Assembly: GCA_035546535.1 (NCBI GenBank)
Contig: DASZWQ010000001.1
Span: 1-40,900, forward strand
Direction of reading: 5' to 3'
DNA from: Pirellulales bacterium
GTDB taxonomy: Bacteria > Planctomycetota > Planctomycetia > Pirellulales > JACPPG01
Length of the DNA stretch: 40,900 nucleotides
Under the pieces are notes generated by a model that saw only the letters and a program-made list of their open reading frames with translations, was not told the origin of the DNA and searched no databases. This document shows, in pieces, positions 26,407-34,369 of this stretch. The position numbers and the translations under genes were made by a program. Position 1 is the first letter of the stretch. The number at the start of each line of letters is the position of its first letter.

Positions 26407-27740
26407 GACGATTAGCCGCTTCGACGGCGCTGGTGCTAGCGACACTCGCCGGGATCGCCATCCTCTGGGAATTGCGCGGGGCGGTGCTGATTTTTTTCCT
26501 GTCGCTGGGAACCTCGGCAGCGCTGCGGCCCATGATCGAGCAGCTTCACCGCTGGGGATTGCCTAAATCGTTGGCCTTGGGAGTGACGTATCTGGGCTGC
26601 GTGGTCGCTTTTTTTGGCTTGGCGCTGGCGCTGGTCTTTCCCTTGGCCGCGGACTTACACCAACTGGGGCACGACACCAAGGCGGCCTACGACGACATCA
26701 GCACGAACTGGCCGAAGGGAAACGCGCTGGAGCGGACGATTGCCCAGCGCTTGCCTTCCTGGGACGATTTGCAGCGCCTCGGTGTCCGCGCCGGCACGGA
26801 TGCCGCCAAGGATGTCTCGGCTGCTAAAACCGAGCCAGCGAACCAAGACCAGCAAGCCGATCCGTTGGATCAAACCGAGAGCGGCATCGCCTCGTGGTGG
26901 GCCCATCGCGCCGTCCATACGTTGCTGGGGGTGACCTGGGGATTCTTCGGCTCGATCCTCAATGTGTTGATTATCGTGGTCTTGAGCCTTTATTGGAGCA
27001 TCGATCGCGTTCATTTCGAGCGGCTGTGGCTGTCGCTCTTGGACGTCGGGCGCCGCCAGCGATCGCGCGAAACATGGCGCGCCATCGAAAACGCGACCGG
27101 AGCGTATTTGCAGCGTGAGGCGGTACAAAGCCTGTCGGCGGGCTGCCTATTGGGGTGCGGATTCTGGCTCTTGCAACAGCCCTACCCGGTATTGTCGGCG
27201 GCCGTCGGAGCGCTCGCCTGGTTGATTCCCTGGGTCGGTGCGCCCTTGGCGATGATCGCGGTCACCGCGATCTGGCTGCCGCGCTTCATGCTGGTCAGTG
27301 GCGAAGGGGCGCTCGTGATGCTGGCCGCCGCGTCGCTGTACACGCTCTTGGTGCTGATGCTGTTGGAATGGCTGGTCGAGCCGCGCCTGTTTCGACGCAA
27401 GCGCTATAACCCGATTTTGCTGGTCCTGGTCGGCGTGGGCATGGTCGATTCGTTGGGCTTCTTGGGATTGCTCCTTGCTCCACCGATTGCCGCCGCGATA
27501 CAAATCCTGGGGGCCCAGTACTTGGCGCATCGGACCGCGGCGGCCTTGTCGACGCGCGAATCTTCGCCCAGTGCGCTGGCCGAGCGGCTATCGACGCTTC
27601 GAGCGCGGATGGCAGACGCCGCGGAGGTCTCGGCCGAAACGCAAAACGCCGTCAATCGGCTGGACGAGTTGGTCGAGCAGGCACGCCACTTGCTCGAACC
27701 ACCCACGGCCGCCAGGTTGACTACCGGATTGTCGCATTAG
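26403..27740 (+). CDS. AI-2E/PerM-family membrane protein, second copy
   Basis: The 445-residue paralog of the preceding gene has the same layout (paired N-terminal helices LVLATLAGIAILWELRGAVLIFF-like, SAALRPMIEQLHRWGLPKSLALG, long linker, LIPWVGAPLAMIAV and VEPRLFRRKRYNPILLVLVGVGM) but clearly diverged sequence: the conserved P-x-x-G-P-x-x-G loop is now PWVGAPLAMI, and the ENYL-x-x-P-x-(I/V)-x-x-R segment reads VEPRLFRRKRYNP. Its linker is longer and rich in Asp, Lys and Gln around residues 100-170. The start codon overlaps the previous stop by four bases. The two may form a hetero-oligomer; that is inference. Confidence 0.8.
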   Translation: MRRLAASTALVLATLAGIAILWELRGAVLIFFLSLGTSAALRPMIEQLHRWGLPKSLALGVTYLGCVVAFFGLALALVFPLAADLHQLGHDTKAAYDDISTNWPKGNALERTIAQRLPSWDDLQRLGVRAGTDAAKDVSAAKTEPANQDQQADPLDQTESGIASWWAHRAVHTLLGVTWGFFGSILNVLIIVVLSLYWSIDRVHFERLWLSLLDVGRRQRSRETWRAIENATGAYLQREAVQSLSAGCLLGCGFWLLQQPYPVLSAAVGALAWLIPWVGAPLAMIAVTAIWLPRFMLVSGEGALVMLAAASLYTLLVLMLLEWLVEPRLFRRKRYNPILLVLVGVGMVDSLGFLGLLLAPPIAAAIQILGAQYLAHRTAAALSTRESSPSALAERLSTLRARMADAAEVSAETQNAVNRLDELVEQARHLLEPPTAARLTTGLSH

Positions 27741-27806
27741 ATTGACTTGTTACGTCGATTATTGAAAGAATCGCATCCACGTCTTACGCCCTCGAGAAGG
27801 AACACT

Positions 27807-29954
27807 ATGACCACGCCCACTGTTTGGCCAGGACGTCCCTACCCACTGGGCGCGACATGGGACGGCCGGGGAACAAACTTCGCGCTCTATTCCGAAAATG
27901 CCACAAAGGTCGAACTGTGCCTGTTCGATGCCGTGGATGGCCACAAAGAGACCGCGCGGATTACCCTGCCTGACGCGACCGACATGGTGTGGCACGCGTA
28001 TTTGCCCGACGTTTTGCCGGGACAACTGTATGGCTATCGCGTTACGGGGCCTTATAAGCCGGAGGAAGGTCACCGCTTCAACCCCAACAAGGTCCTCCTC
28101 GATCCCTATGCCAAGGCCGTGGCGCGCGAAACGCAGTGGCACGACGAAATGTGGGGCTACAAGGTAGGTGACCCGGCGGCGGATTTGTCGTTCGACGATC
28201 GCGACAACGCGGCCTATGCCCCCTTGGCCGTGGTAGTCGACGCGGCCTTCACCTGGGGAGACGATCGCCCGCCGCAAACGCCCTGGAACAAGACCATCAT
28301 CTACGAGCTGCACGTCAAGGGCATGACGAAGCTCAATCAAAACGTGCCGGAGCAGATGCGCGGAACGTACGCCGGTCTGGGCTCGGAGGCAGCCATTCGC
28401 TACCTGCAGGACCTGGGCATCACGGCCGTCGAGCTGTTGCCAGTACACGAGCACGTTGATGATCGGCACCTGGTCGAGCAAAAGCTCGTGAATTACTGGG
28501 GTTACAACACGCTGGGCTTTTTCGCGCCCGAGCATTTGTATTGCGCGGCGGGCAGCGGCGTGGAATCGGTGCGCGAATTCAAGACCATGGTTCGCAACCT
28601 GCACTCGGCCGGCATCGAAGTGATCCTCGACGTGGTCTACAACCACACGGCCGAGGGAAACCAGATGGGGCCGACCTTGTCGTTCCGTGGGATCGACAAT
28701 GCCGCTTACTATCGGCTCTCGCCCGAGGATCGCCGCTACTACGTCGATTACACCGGATGCGGCAACACGTTCAACATGCGCAATCCGCGCGTGTTGCAAT
28801 TGATCATGGACAGCTTGCGCTACTGGGTCGAGGAGATGCACGTCGACGGTTTCCGTTTCGATCTGGCCAGCACCCTGGCCCGCGAACTGCACGAAGTCGA
28901 CAAACTGGGAGCGTTCTTCGATATCGTGCATCAGGACCCGGTGATCTCGCAGGTGAAGCTGATTGCCGAACCGTGGGATTTGGGCGAAGGAGGGTACCAG
29001 GTCGGAAACTTTCCGGTGCTGTGGTCGGAATGGAACGGCAAGTACCGCGATTGCATCCGCCACTTCTGGAAAGGGGACGGCGGCGTGGCGTCGGAATTCG
29101 CCACGCGCTTCTGCGGCTCGAGCGATCTATACGAGTGGAGTAGCCGCCGACCGCACGCCAGCATCAATTTCGTCACTTGCCACGACGGCTTCACGCTGGC
29201 CGACCTGGTCAGCTATGACCATAAGCACAATGAAGCCAACCACGAAGACAACCGGGACGGCGCGGACAATAACATCAGTTGGAATTGCGGCATCGAAGGA
29301 CCGACCGATAAGCCCGAGGTGCTGAATCTGCGGGCCAAGAAGCAACGTGCCGTGCTGGCTACTCTGCTCCTCTCGCAAGGCGTGCCAATGATCCTGGCCG
29401 GCGACGAGATCGGCCACTCGCAACAAGGAAACAACAACACCTACTGCCAGGACAATGAGCTGACGTGGCTCAATTGGGAATTAACGCCCGACCGGCAAAC
29501 GCTGCTCGACTTCACGCGGCGGGTGATCAAGCTGTTTCACGAGCAGCCGGTGTTTCATCGTCGCCGCTTTTTTCATGGTCGCGCGCTGAAAGGGGCCGAA
29601 GCGCGTGAAATCGCCTGGCTCGACCCGAGCGGCAAGGAGATGTCGGACGAGGCTTGGAACGCCCCTTTCGTGCGCTGCCTGGGCGTTCAGCTTTTCGGTC
29701 AGTCGATCGACGTCGATACACATGGCGAAACGATACGGGGTGACACGCTGCTGTTGCTCTTCAACGCGGACCATACCCACACGATTCCCTTTACGCTACC
29801 CCCGTCGGGCAGTTCCGCGCCTTGGGAGTTGGTATTCGACACCGCGCGCGTCGATGCGAAATCGAATCTGGGGTTGCTGACGCAGTACGAGCTGGATACG
29901 TGTTCGGTGGCCGTGTTCCGCTCGTCGAATGAACCGGCCGATCGTACTGCGTAG
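27807..29954 (+). CDS. glgX: glycogen debranching enzyme (isoamylase-type, GH13)
   Basis: GlgX/TreX cleaves alpha-1,6 branch points of glycogen. The 715-residue protein starts with a CBM48-like domain (about residues 5-105, beginning PGRPYPLGATWDGRGTNFAL) and the GH13 catalytic barrel follows: DVVYNHTAEG (region I), GFRFDLAS with nucleophile Asp352 (region II), IAEPWD with acid/base Glu388 (region III) and TCHDGFT with Asp460 (region IV). The length and the GEGGYQVGNFP stretch are typical of glgX. GAGAAGGAA lies a few bases before the ATG at 27807; a longer frame from 27747 adds 20 residues without family likeness. It follows the second PerM-like gene on the same strand after 66 bases, so it may be in that operon. 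No other glg gene is near. Confidence 0.93.
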   Translation: MTTPTVWPGRPYPLGATWDGRGTNFALYSENATKVELCLFDAVDGHKETARITLPDATDMVWHAYLPDVLPGQLYGYRVTGPYKPEEGHRFNPNKVLLDPYAKAVARETQWHDEMWGYKVGDPAADLSFDDRDNAAYAPLAVVVDAAFTWGDDRPPQTPWNKTIIYELHVKGMTKLNQNVPEQMRGTYAGLGSEAAIRYLQDLGITAVELLPVHEHVDDRHLVEQKLVNYWGYNTLGFFAPEHLYCAAGSGVESVREFKTMVRNLHSAGIEVILDVVYNHTAEGNQMGPTLSFRGIDNAAYYRLSPEDRRYYVDYTGCGNTFNMRNPRVLQLIMDSLRYWVEEMHVDGFRFDLASTLARELHEVDKLGAFFDIVHQDPVISQVKLIAEPWDLGEGGYQVGNFPVLWSEWNGKYRDCIRHFWKGDGGVASEFATRFCGSSDLYEWSSRRPHASINFVTCHDGFTLADLVSYDHKHNEANHEDNRDGADNNISWNCGIEGPTDKPEVLNLRAKKQRAVLATLLLSQGVPMILAGDEIGHSQQGNNNTYCQDNELTWLNWELTPDRQTLLDFTRRVIKLFHEQPVFHRRRFFHGRALKGAEAREIAWLDPSGKEMSDEAWNAPFVRCLGVQLFGQSIDVDTHGETIRGDTLLLLFNADHTHTIPFTLPPSGSSAPWELVFDTARVDAKSNLGLLTQYELDTCSVAVFRSSNEPADRTA

Positions 29955-29995
29955 CAATGTCTTGCTCCGTCGTCGTGGCAGGATAGACGATCGGC

Positions 29996-30859
29996 TCACC
30001 AACTGCCGAACGAGGCCCGCGCCGCACCGGGATCTAGTTTTGGCGCGTGCCGGGAGGCAACGATCGGCGTATCCTCGTCGACGGCCGTGAGATGACGAAG
30101 CGCTGTGTCGTTTGCCGCATCCGCATCCGCATCCGCATCCGGATCCACGCGCCACTCCCACTCACTGAACGAATTGAACGAATCATCTTCCGGTCGCGTG
30201 CCCTGGTTGCCCCTCGGCGAGCCCTGGTCGTTTTCTCCGCCGGGAGCGCCTGGAGACAACGTTCCGTGACTGGCGCGTCCCATCGGATTGAGGTTTCCGA
30301 GTTCACCGCGTTCGAGCGATTCGGTGCGGGTCACAACGCCTCCGAGCGCCTGGCCCAACGGGGTGACCAGACCCAACGACGGCGCCCAGGGAACTGCTGA
30401 CGTCGATATTGCCGACGTCTGCGAGGCGTCGGGAACGTCTGTGGCCGTGAGGGCATCCTGACCGAAATCCAGGATGACCCCCAACTGCGTGGAACCAGCC
30501 GGATTCAGCGCCGCAGCGCTGGAAGTAATGGAACTGCCGGCTAGCGGGGCCGCTGCGGTAGGTGTCAGAACCGAGGAAGTGAGGACCACCGCGGCACCAA
30601 CGACCGAAGGGCTTACCACCGGAGTTGGCGATACGCTGCCCGGCCCCGTCGGCGCGGCCGTGCCGGTAGTCGCACCACTCGGCAATGTTGGTCCGATAGG
30701 AGTCGGGTCGACTGATGGCTGCACGCCCGCGGCCATCGTCAGGGCCGATGCGGCAAGCATCTGCCGCGTCTCGAGCTCTTCGAAGAACAAGGGTCGTCGA
30801 CGGGTTGCCCAGCCCGTTGGCTTGCTGTTTGATGCAAGCCGTGCAAGAAACCAACGCAT
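29996..30859 (-). CDS. exported protein of a paralogous family (copy 1), planctomycete-type N-terminus
   Basis: The 287-residue product has a basic start followed by FFEELETRQMLAASAL, the LE-x-R-x-(M/L)LA motif found at the N-termini of many exported planctomycete proteins. A Pro/Thr/Ser/Ala-rich low-complexity stretch covers about residues 45-125. Residues 132-201 form a compact domain (GQDAL-x-ATD ... VPW-x-x-S-x-G-x-V ... GQALGGV-x-x-RTE-x-L ... LNP-x-x-RASHG) shared with the next gene. The tail is Gly/Asn/Asp-rich with an Asp-Ala run (241-248) encoded by a CCGCAT tandem repeat. AGGAGG eight bases before the ATG supports the start. No known fold is recognised. The two paralogs may have arisen by tandem duplication and then diverged. 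Confidence 0.65.
   Translation of the reverse strand: MRWFLARLASNSKPTGWATRRRPLFFEELETRQMLAASALTMAAGVQPSVDPTPIGPTLPSGATTGTAAPTGPGSVSPTPVVSPSVVGAAVVLTSSVLTPTAAAPLAGSSITSSAAALNPAGSTQLGVILDFGQDALTATDVPDASQTSAISTSAVPWAPSLGLVTPLGQALGGVVTRTESLERGELGNLNPMGRASHGTLSPGAPGGENDQGSPRGNQGTRPEDDSFNSFSEWEWRVDPDADADADAANDTALRHLTAVDEDTPIVASRHAPKLDPGAARASFGSW
30115..30144. repeat. tandem hexamer CCGCAT (4 copies plus a variant)
   Basis: Four exact CCGCAT units (30115-30138) are followed by CCGGAT (30139-30144). On the minus strand they encode the alternating Asp-Ala run (residues 241-248) of the exported protein, so slippage would change the length of that run without breaking the frame. Confidence 0.8.
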
Positions 30860-31102
30860 GGGCAGTTCCTCCTGCCCAGCAGGTAGAGCAAATGCCGCGC
30901 CGCGCGATGGAACGAGTATTCGCGCGAAATAAAATGTATAGTCTAGCGCGCGACCAGGAGAGGTTGCTATCGCGACACACGGCGCTCAAACGCTCACCGC
31001 CGAACCGGCAGATGGGGTGACACGCTGTGCGCCGTGACCTGCAGCGACGTAAATGCGCCGTCGGGACGAAGAATCAGCATGCCTGCCCAGGATGCCGTGT
31101 CG

Positions 31103-31636
31103 CTAGGTCGTCGCCATGGCAGCGATCGCGGCATCGCGTGCGTCGCTAAAGTAGGATGCCGTGACTCGCGCCACCGAATCGATGGCGTCTTCCAAATGAT
31201 ACGAAGCGCCCGCGTCTTCGGGATTCGGCGGTTGCAATTGTTGCGGCGGAATCGGTTCGACGAGCGGGCCGTGGCTGGCGCGCGAGAAAGGGTTCAGGCT
31301 GCCCAGAGCGCCGACCCCTAAGGCTTCGGTGCGCATCGCCACGCCGCCCAGAGATTGAGACAAGGTCGAAACGGAGCCTTGCGACGCCATCCAGGGAATA
31401 GCGTTCCCAAAGTTCATTGCCGAACCCACCGTATCGGTGGCCGGCAGCGCGTTCTGCCCCAACGTTTGCACCACGGTGAGTGGCGTCGCGGACGCTGTGG
31501 GAATGATCGTCGGCGGGTCGGCCGGCGAGGCGAACAGCAGGTATCGGCGCTCCAGCTCTTCGATATGAAGCTCGATCTTGTGCTTAATGATGCTCTTGCG
31601 GTGTTTACTACCCAACCGACGTGGTACACGGAGCAT
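31103..31636 (-). CDS. exported protein of a paralogous family (copy 2)
   Basis: The 177-residue product begins MLRVPRRLGSKHRKSIIKHK, then carries IEELERRYLLFASP (residues 25-38), a variant of the planctomycete export motif seen in the gene downstream. After a short Pro/Thr linker, residues 59-125 match the domain of copy 1: GQNALPATD, AIPWMASQGSVSTLSQSLGGV-x-MRTEALG and LGSLNPFSRASHGPL. The C-terminus (about 148-177) is a predicted helix rich in Ala and Asp that copy 1 lacks. GGAG eight bases before the ATG at 31636 and a plausible promoter support this start; the frame is open further upstream to 31861. The function is unknown and the family is not one I recognise. Confidence 0.65.
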   Translation of the reverse strand: MLRVPRRLGSKHRKSIIKHKIELHIEELERRYLLFASPADPPTIIPTASATPLTVVQTLGQNALPATDTVGSAMNFGNAIPWMASQGSVSTLSQSLGGVAMRTEALGVGALGSLNPFSRASHGPLVEPIPPQQLQPPNPEDAGASYHLEDAIDSVARVTASYFSDARDAAIAAMATT

Positions 31637-31739
31637 GTTCTGGTCTCCAACGTCCGCACGAGGGACTGTCGACGCGCGTAACCGATTCGCCCCGCAAAAA
31701 CAGCGCCCCGGCCAGCCTGCCCGATGCGCGGCCAAGAAA

Positions 31740-31768
31740 ATTATTTGACCTAAAACGGCGGTCGGCAA
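31740..31768 (-). promoter_or_regulatory. candidate sigma70 promoter for paralog copy 2
   Basis: On the minus strand, TTGCCG (31768-31763) and AATAAT (31745-31740) are 17 bases apart: 4/6 and 5/6 consensus matches. A start near 31733 would give an untranslated leader of about 100 bases. The rest of the gap to eutC (31637-31934) shows no other gene. Confidence 0.4.
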
Positions 31769-31934
31769 GTTAACTTTGTGAGATTTTTCCTGGACCGGAA
31801 GCAGTTGTACCGAGGCTCCCGAGGGAAGCCCGCGGTTCTGCCCCGGAAATTCCGATTGCAAAGGCCCGTTTGATTGGTCAGGGAATGCCGCCGCGGTATC
31901 GGTGCGAATGCCCCATTCAGGGGCGGCGTCGATT

Positions 31935-32831
31935 TCATCCCGACGCCGGCCCTTCGACCGGCTTCATGCCTGTCACGGTCGTTTCCAGCGCCACACTCTC
32001 GTCCTTGAGCGCCACGCCGCTCAGTTTTCGTGCCAAGGATTCGCGAAAAAGGTAATGCAGTCGCAGCGCCGCGGCCTCGGGCGGCAGTCCTTGCGGACGA
32101 ATATTGGAAAGGCAATTCCGGTCCGCGTCGCTCAGCCCGGCGCGCGGGCCGAAGACGAGGTAAGCCCCCAAGCTGTCGGGCGAACCAAGCCCTGGCCGCT
32201 CGCCGATCAGGATGACGGCCACACGCGCGGCGAACGTGTGACCGATTTCATCTTCGATCGCCACACGGCCGTGCTCGACAATCACGATCGGCGCTAGCGA
32301 ACGGCGCTCGGCACGCAACAGCGGTAGCCAGGCGGCCAGCAGCGGTACCACTTGCCGCTGAGCTGCCAGCGCTGACAGCCCATCGGAAACGACAATCGCC
32401 AGATCGAGCCTCCAGGTATTCACGACGTGGTCTTCACCAGCGCTTGCGATATTTTCACAAGGGGCCGCAGCCGCTGCCGCGAGGGCCAGCGCTTCGCGGC
32501 TGTCGTCGTCGAGGCGGCGCCCCCAATCAGGCCGCCGTAGAAACGCCGCGCGGTCCGCTGCACCGCTCGTCAGGCAAAGCGTTGATACGTCCAGCCGGCC
32601 GATCTCTTCGGCTAACTTGCAAGCGTCAAACGGCGCGTGTACCGCATCGCGGGCCCGGGCGTGAGCAAGCTGAAAGTCGAGCAGTTCCGCAGTCGGTACG
32701 CTTGCGCCAGCGCGCCCCAGGGCGATCCGCGCAGGCGTCAGCGCGCGCAACTTTTGCCAGGCGTCAGCACGTGCGACAGGTTGGTGCGGCAAAAATATTG
32801 CTCCGGCCGCGCTCGAACGGCTGACGGTCAC
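31935..32831 (-). CDS. eutC: ethanolamine ammonia-lyase, small subunit
   Basis: EutC is the light chain of the adenosylcobalamin-dependent enzyme that turns ethanolamine into acetaldehyde and ammonia. The 298-residue protein shows family stretches DAWQKLRALTPARIALGRAG, LDFQLAHARARDAVH, VVSDGLSALAAQRQVVPLL, GERPGLGSPDSLGAYLVFGP and DRNCLSNIRPQGLPPEAAALRL. Its start is GTG, overlapping the eutB stop (GTGA), so the two subunits are translationally coupled and made in equal amounts, as expected for the complex. The last 20 residues go beyond the conserved end. B12 must come from elsewhere; I see no cobalamin gene or riboswitch in this window. Confidence 0.95.
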   Translation of the reverse strand: MTVSRSSAAGAIFLPHQPVARADAWQKLRALTPARIALGRAGASVPTAELLDFQLAHARARDAVHAPFDACKLAEEIGRLDVSTLCLTSGAADRAAFLRRPDWGRRLDDDSREALALAAAAAAPCENIASAGEDHVVNTWRLDLAIVVSDGLSALAAQRQVVPLLAAWLPLLRAERRSLAPIVIVEHGRVAIEDEIGHTFAARVAVILIGERPGLGSPDSLGAYLVFGPRAGLSDADRNCLSNIRPQGLPPEAAALRLHYLFRESLARKLSGVALKDESVALETTVTGMKPVEGPASG

Positions 32832-34213
32832 GAGGGCGAGTTGATTTGCGATAACAACCGGTGTCGCTCGCTTACTGGCAGCAAACGATGCTCCCCGTCG
32901 ACGACCCCCAGCGATTCGAGCCAGCTTTCAAATTCCGGCGCCGGGCGCAGCCCGAGCACCTGGCGCAAATAATGGCTATCGTGGAACGATGTCGATTGAT
33001 AGTTCAGCATCACGTCGTCGGCGCCGGGCACGCCCATGATGTAATTGCAGCCGGCGACACCCAGCAGCGTCAGCAGCGTGTCCATGTCGTCTTGGTCGGC
33101 CTCGGCGTGATTGGTGTAGCAGATGTCACAGCCCATCGGCACGCCCAGCAGCTTGCCGCAAAAATGATCCTCGAGCCCTGCGCGGATGATCTGCTTGCCG
33201 TCGTAGAGGTATTCGGGCCCGATGAAGCCGACCACCGTGTTCACGAGAAGCGGTTCGAACCGGCGTGCTACGGCGTAAGCCCGGGCTTCGAGCGTCTGCT
33301 GATCGACACCGTGATGGGCGCCCGCTGACAGGCAGGCTCCTTGCCCGGTCTCGAAGTACATCACGTTGTTGCCCACCGTGCCACGGCCGAGCGATCGAGC
33401 CGCGTCGTTGGCTTCGGCCAAGAGCGCCAGATTGATGCCGAAGCTTTTGTTGGCCGCTTCGGTGCCGGCGATCGATTGAAACACCAGGTCGACCGGCGCG
33501 CCGCGCTCGATGGCAGCCAACTGATTCGTAACGTGGGCCAACACGCACGATTGCGTGGGAATGCCGTGCGCGTGGATCAATTCGTCGATCAGCTTCAAAA
33601 GATCGACCAGCACGGGCATGTTGTCGCCCGCCGGATTGATGCCGATCACGGCGTCTCCGCAGCCGTAGCACAGGCCGTCGAGAATCGAGGCCGCGATCCC
33701 CCGCAGATCGTCGGTCGGATGGTTCGGCTGCAAGCGCACCGACAGCCGGCCGGGCAGGCCGATCGTATCGCGAAAGCGCGTCACGACGCGGCGCTTGCTC
33801 GCCACGAGCACCAGGTCTTGGTTGCGCATCAGCTTGCTTACGGCGGCCACCATCTCGGGCGTCAGGCCGGGGGCGAGGGCTACGAGCGTCTCGCCCGTCG
33901 TCTCGTACGACAGGAGCCAATCACGAAATTGACCCACCGTCAGATCCGCCACCGGCGCAAAGGCCTGGCGATCATGCGTATCGAGGATCAGCCGCGTGAC
34001 TTCATCGATTTCATAGGGAACCGCCGGCTCGGCAAGAAACTGCGTAAGCGGCACCTCGGCCAATAGCATTTGCGCCGCGACGCGTTCCTCGGCCGTTGCG
34101 GCCGCTATGCCCGCTAGCGCATCACCACTACGCGCCGGCGTGGCCTTGGCCAGCAGCGTTTTGAGATCGGCAAATTCGTAGCGCTCTTTGCCGAGCGAAA
34201 GGCGGTACGTCAT
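32828..34213 (-). CDS. eutB: ethanolamine ammonia-lyase, large subunit
   Basis: EutB is the catalytic TIM-barrel chain of ethanolamine ammonia-lyase. The 461-residue protein begins MTYRLSLGKERYEFADLKTLLAKATP, the standard family start, and carries the conserved LRGIAASILDGLCYGCGDAVIGINP, SIAGTEAANKSFGINL, YFETGQGACLSAGAHHGVDQQTLEARAYA, FIGPEYLYDGKQIIRAGLEDHFCGKLLGVPMGCDICYTNHAEADQDDMD and GVPGADDVMLNYQ segments that build the substrate and cobalamin sites. The family start at 34213 is preferred over a GTG/ATG further upstream (frame to 34243). It lies 156 bases after the permease and overlaps eutC by four bases, so the three form an operon. No eutR regulator, reactivase eutA or shell gene is adjacent. 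Confidence 0.95.
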   Translation of the reverse strand: MTYRLSLGKERYEFADLKTLLAKATPARSGDALAGIAAATAEERVAAQMLLAEVPLTQFLAEPAVPYEIDEVTRLILDTHDRQAFAPVADLTVGQFRDWLLSYETTGETLVALAPGLTPEMVAAVSKLMRNQDLVLVASKRRVVTRFRDTIGLPGRLSVRLQPNHPTDDLRGIAASILDGLCYGCGDAVIGINPAGDNMPVLVDLLKLIDELIHAHGIPTQSCVLAHVTNQLAAIERGAPVDLVFQSIAGTEAANKSFGINLALLAEANDAARSLGRGTVGNNVMYFETGQGACLSAGAHHGVDQQTLEARAYAVARRFEPLLVNTVVGFIGPEYLYDGKQIIRAGLEDHFCGKLLGVPMGCDICYTNHAEADQDDMDTLLTLLGVAGCNYIMGVPGADDVMLNYQSTSFHDSHYLRQVLGLRPAPEFESWLESLGVVDGEHRLLPVSERHRLLSQINSPS

Positions 34214-34369
34214 AGGGAAGTTAGCGGACTTCGAACGAATCAAATCATGCGCAAAAAACGCGTCGGCTCGCGCCGATCAAGATAGTTTACCCCACGGCGA
34301 GGGCGATGTTCCATGCGGGCAGTCGATTGCGTAGTCGCCCGCGGCCGCCTTGCGGTGATGACGTCGCGC

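Noticed and set aside
30303..30989. Overlapping minus-strand frame beside exported paralog copy 1
   Set aside because: It overlaps the better supported frame that has a ribosome site and a paralog next door.
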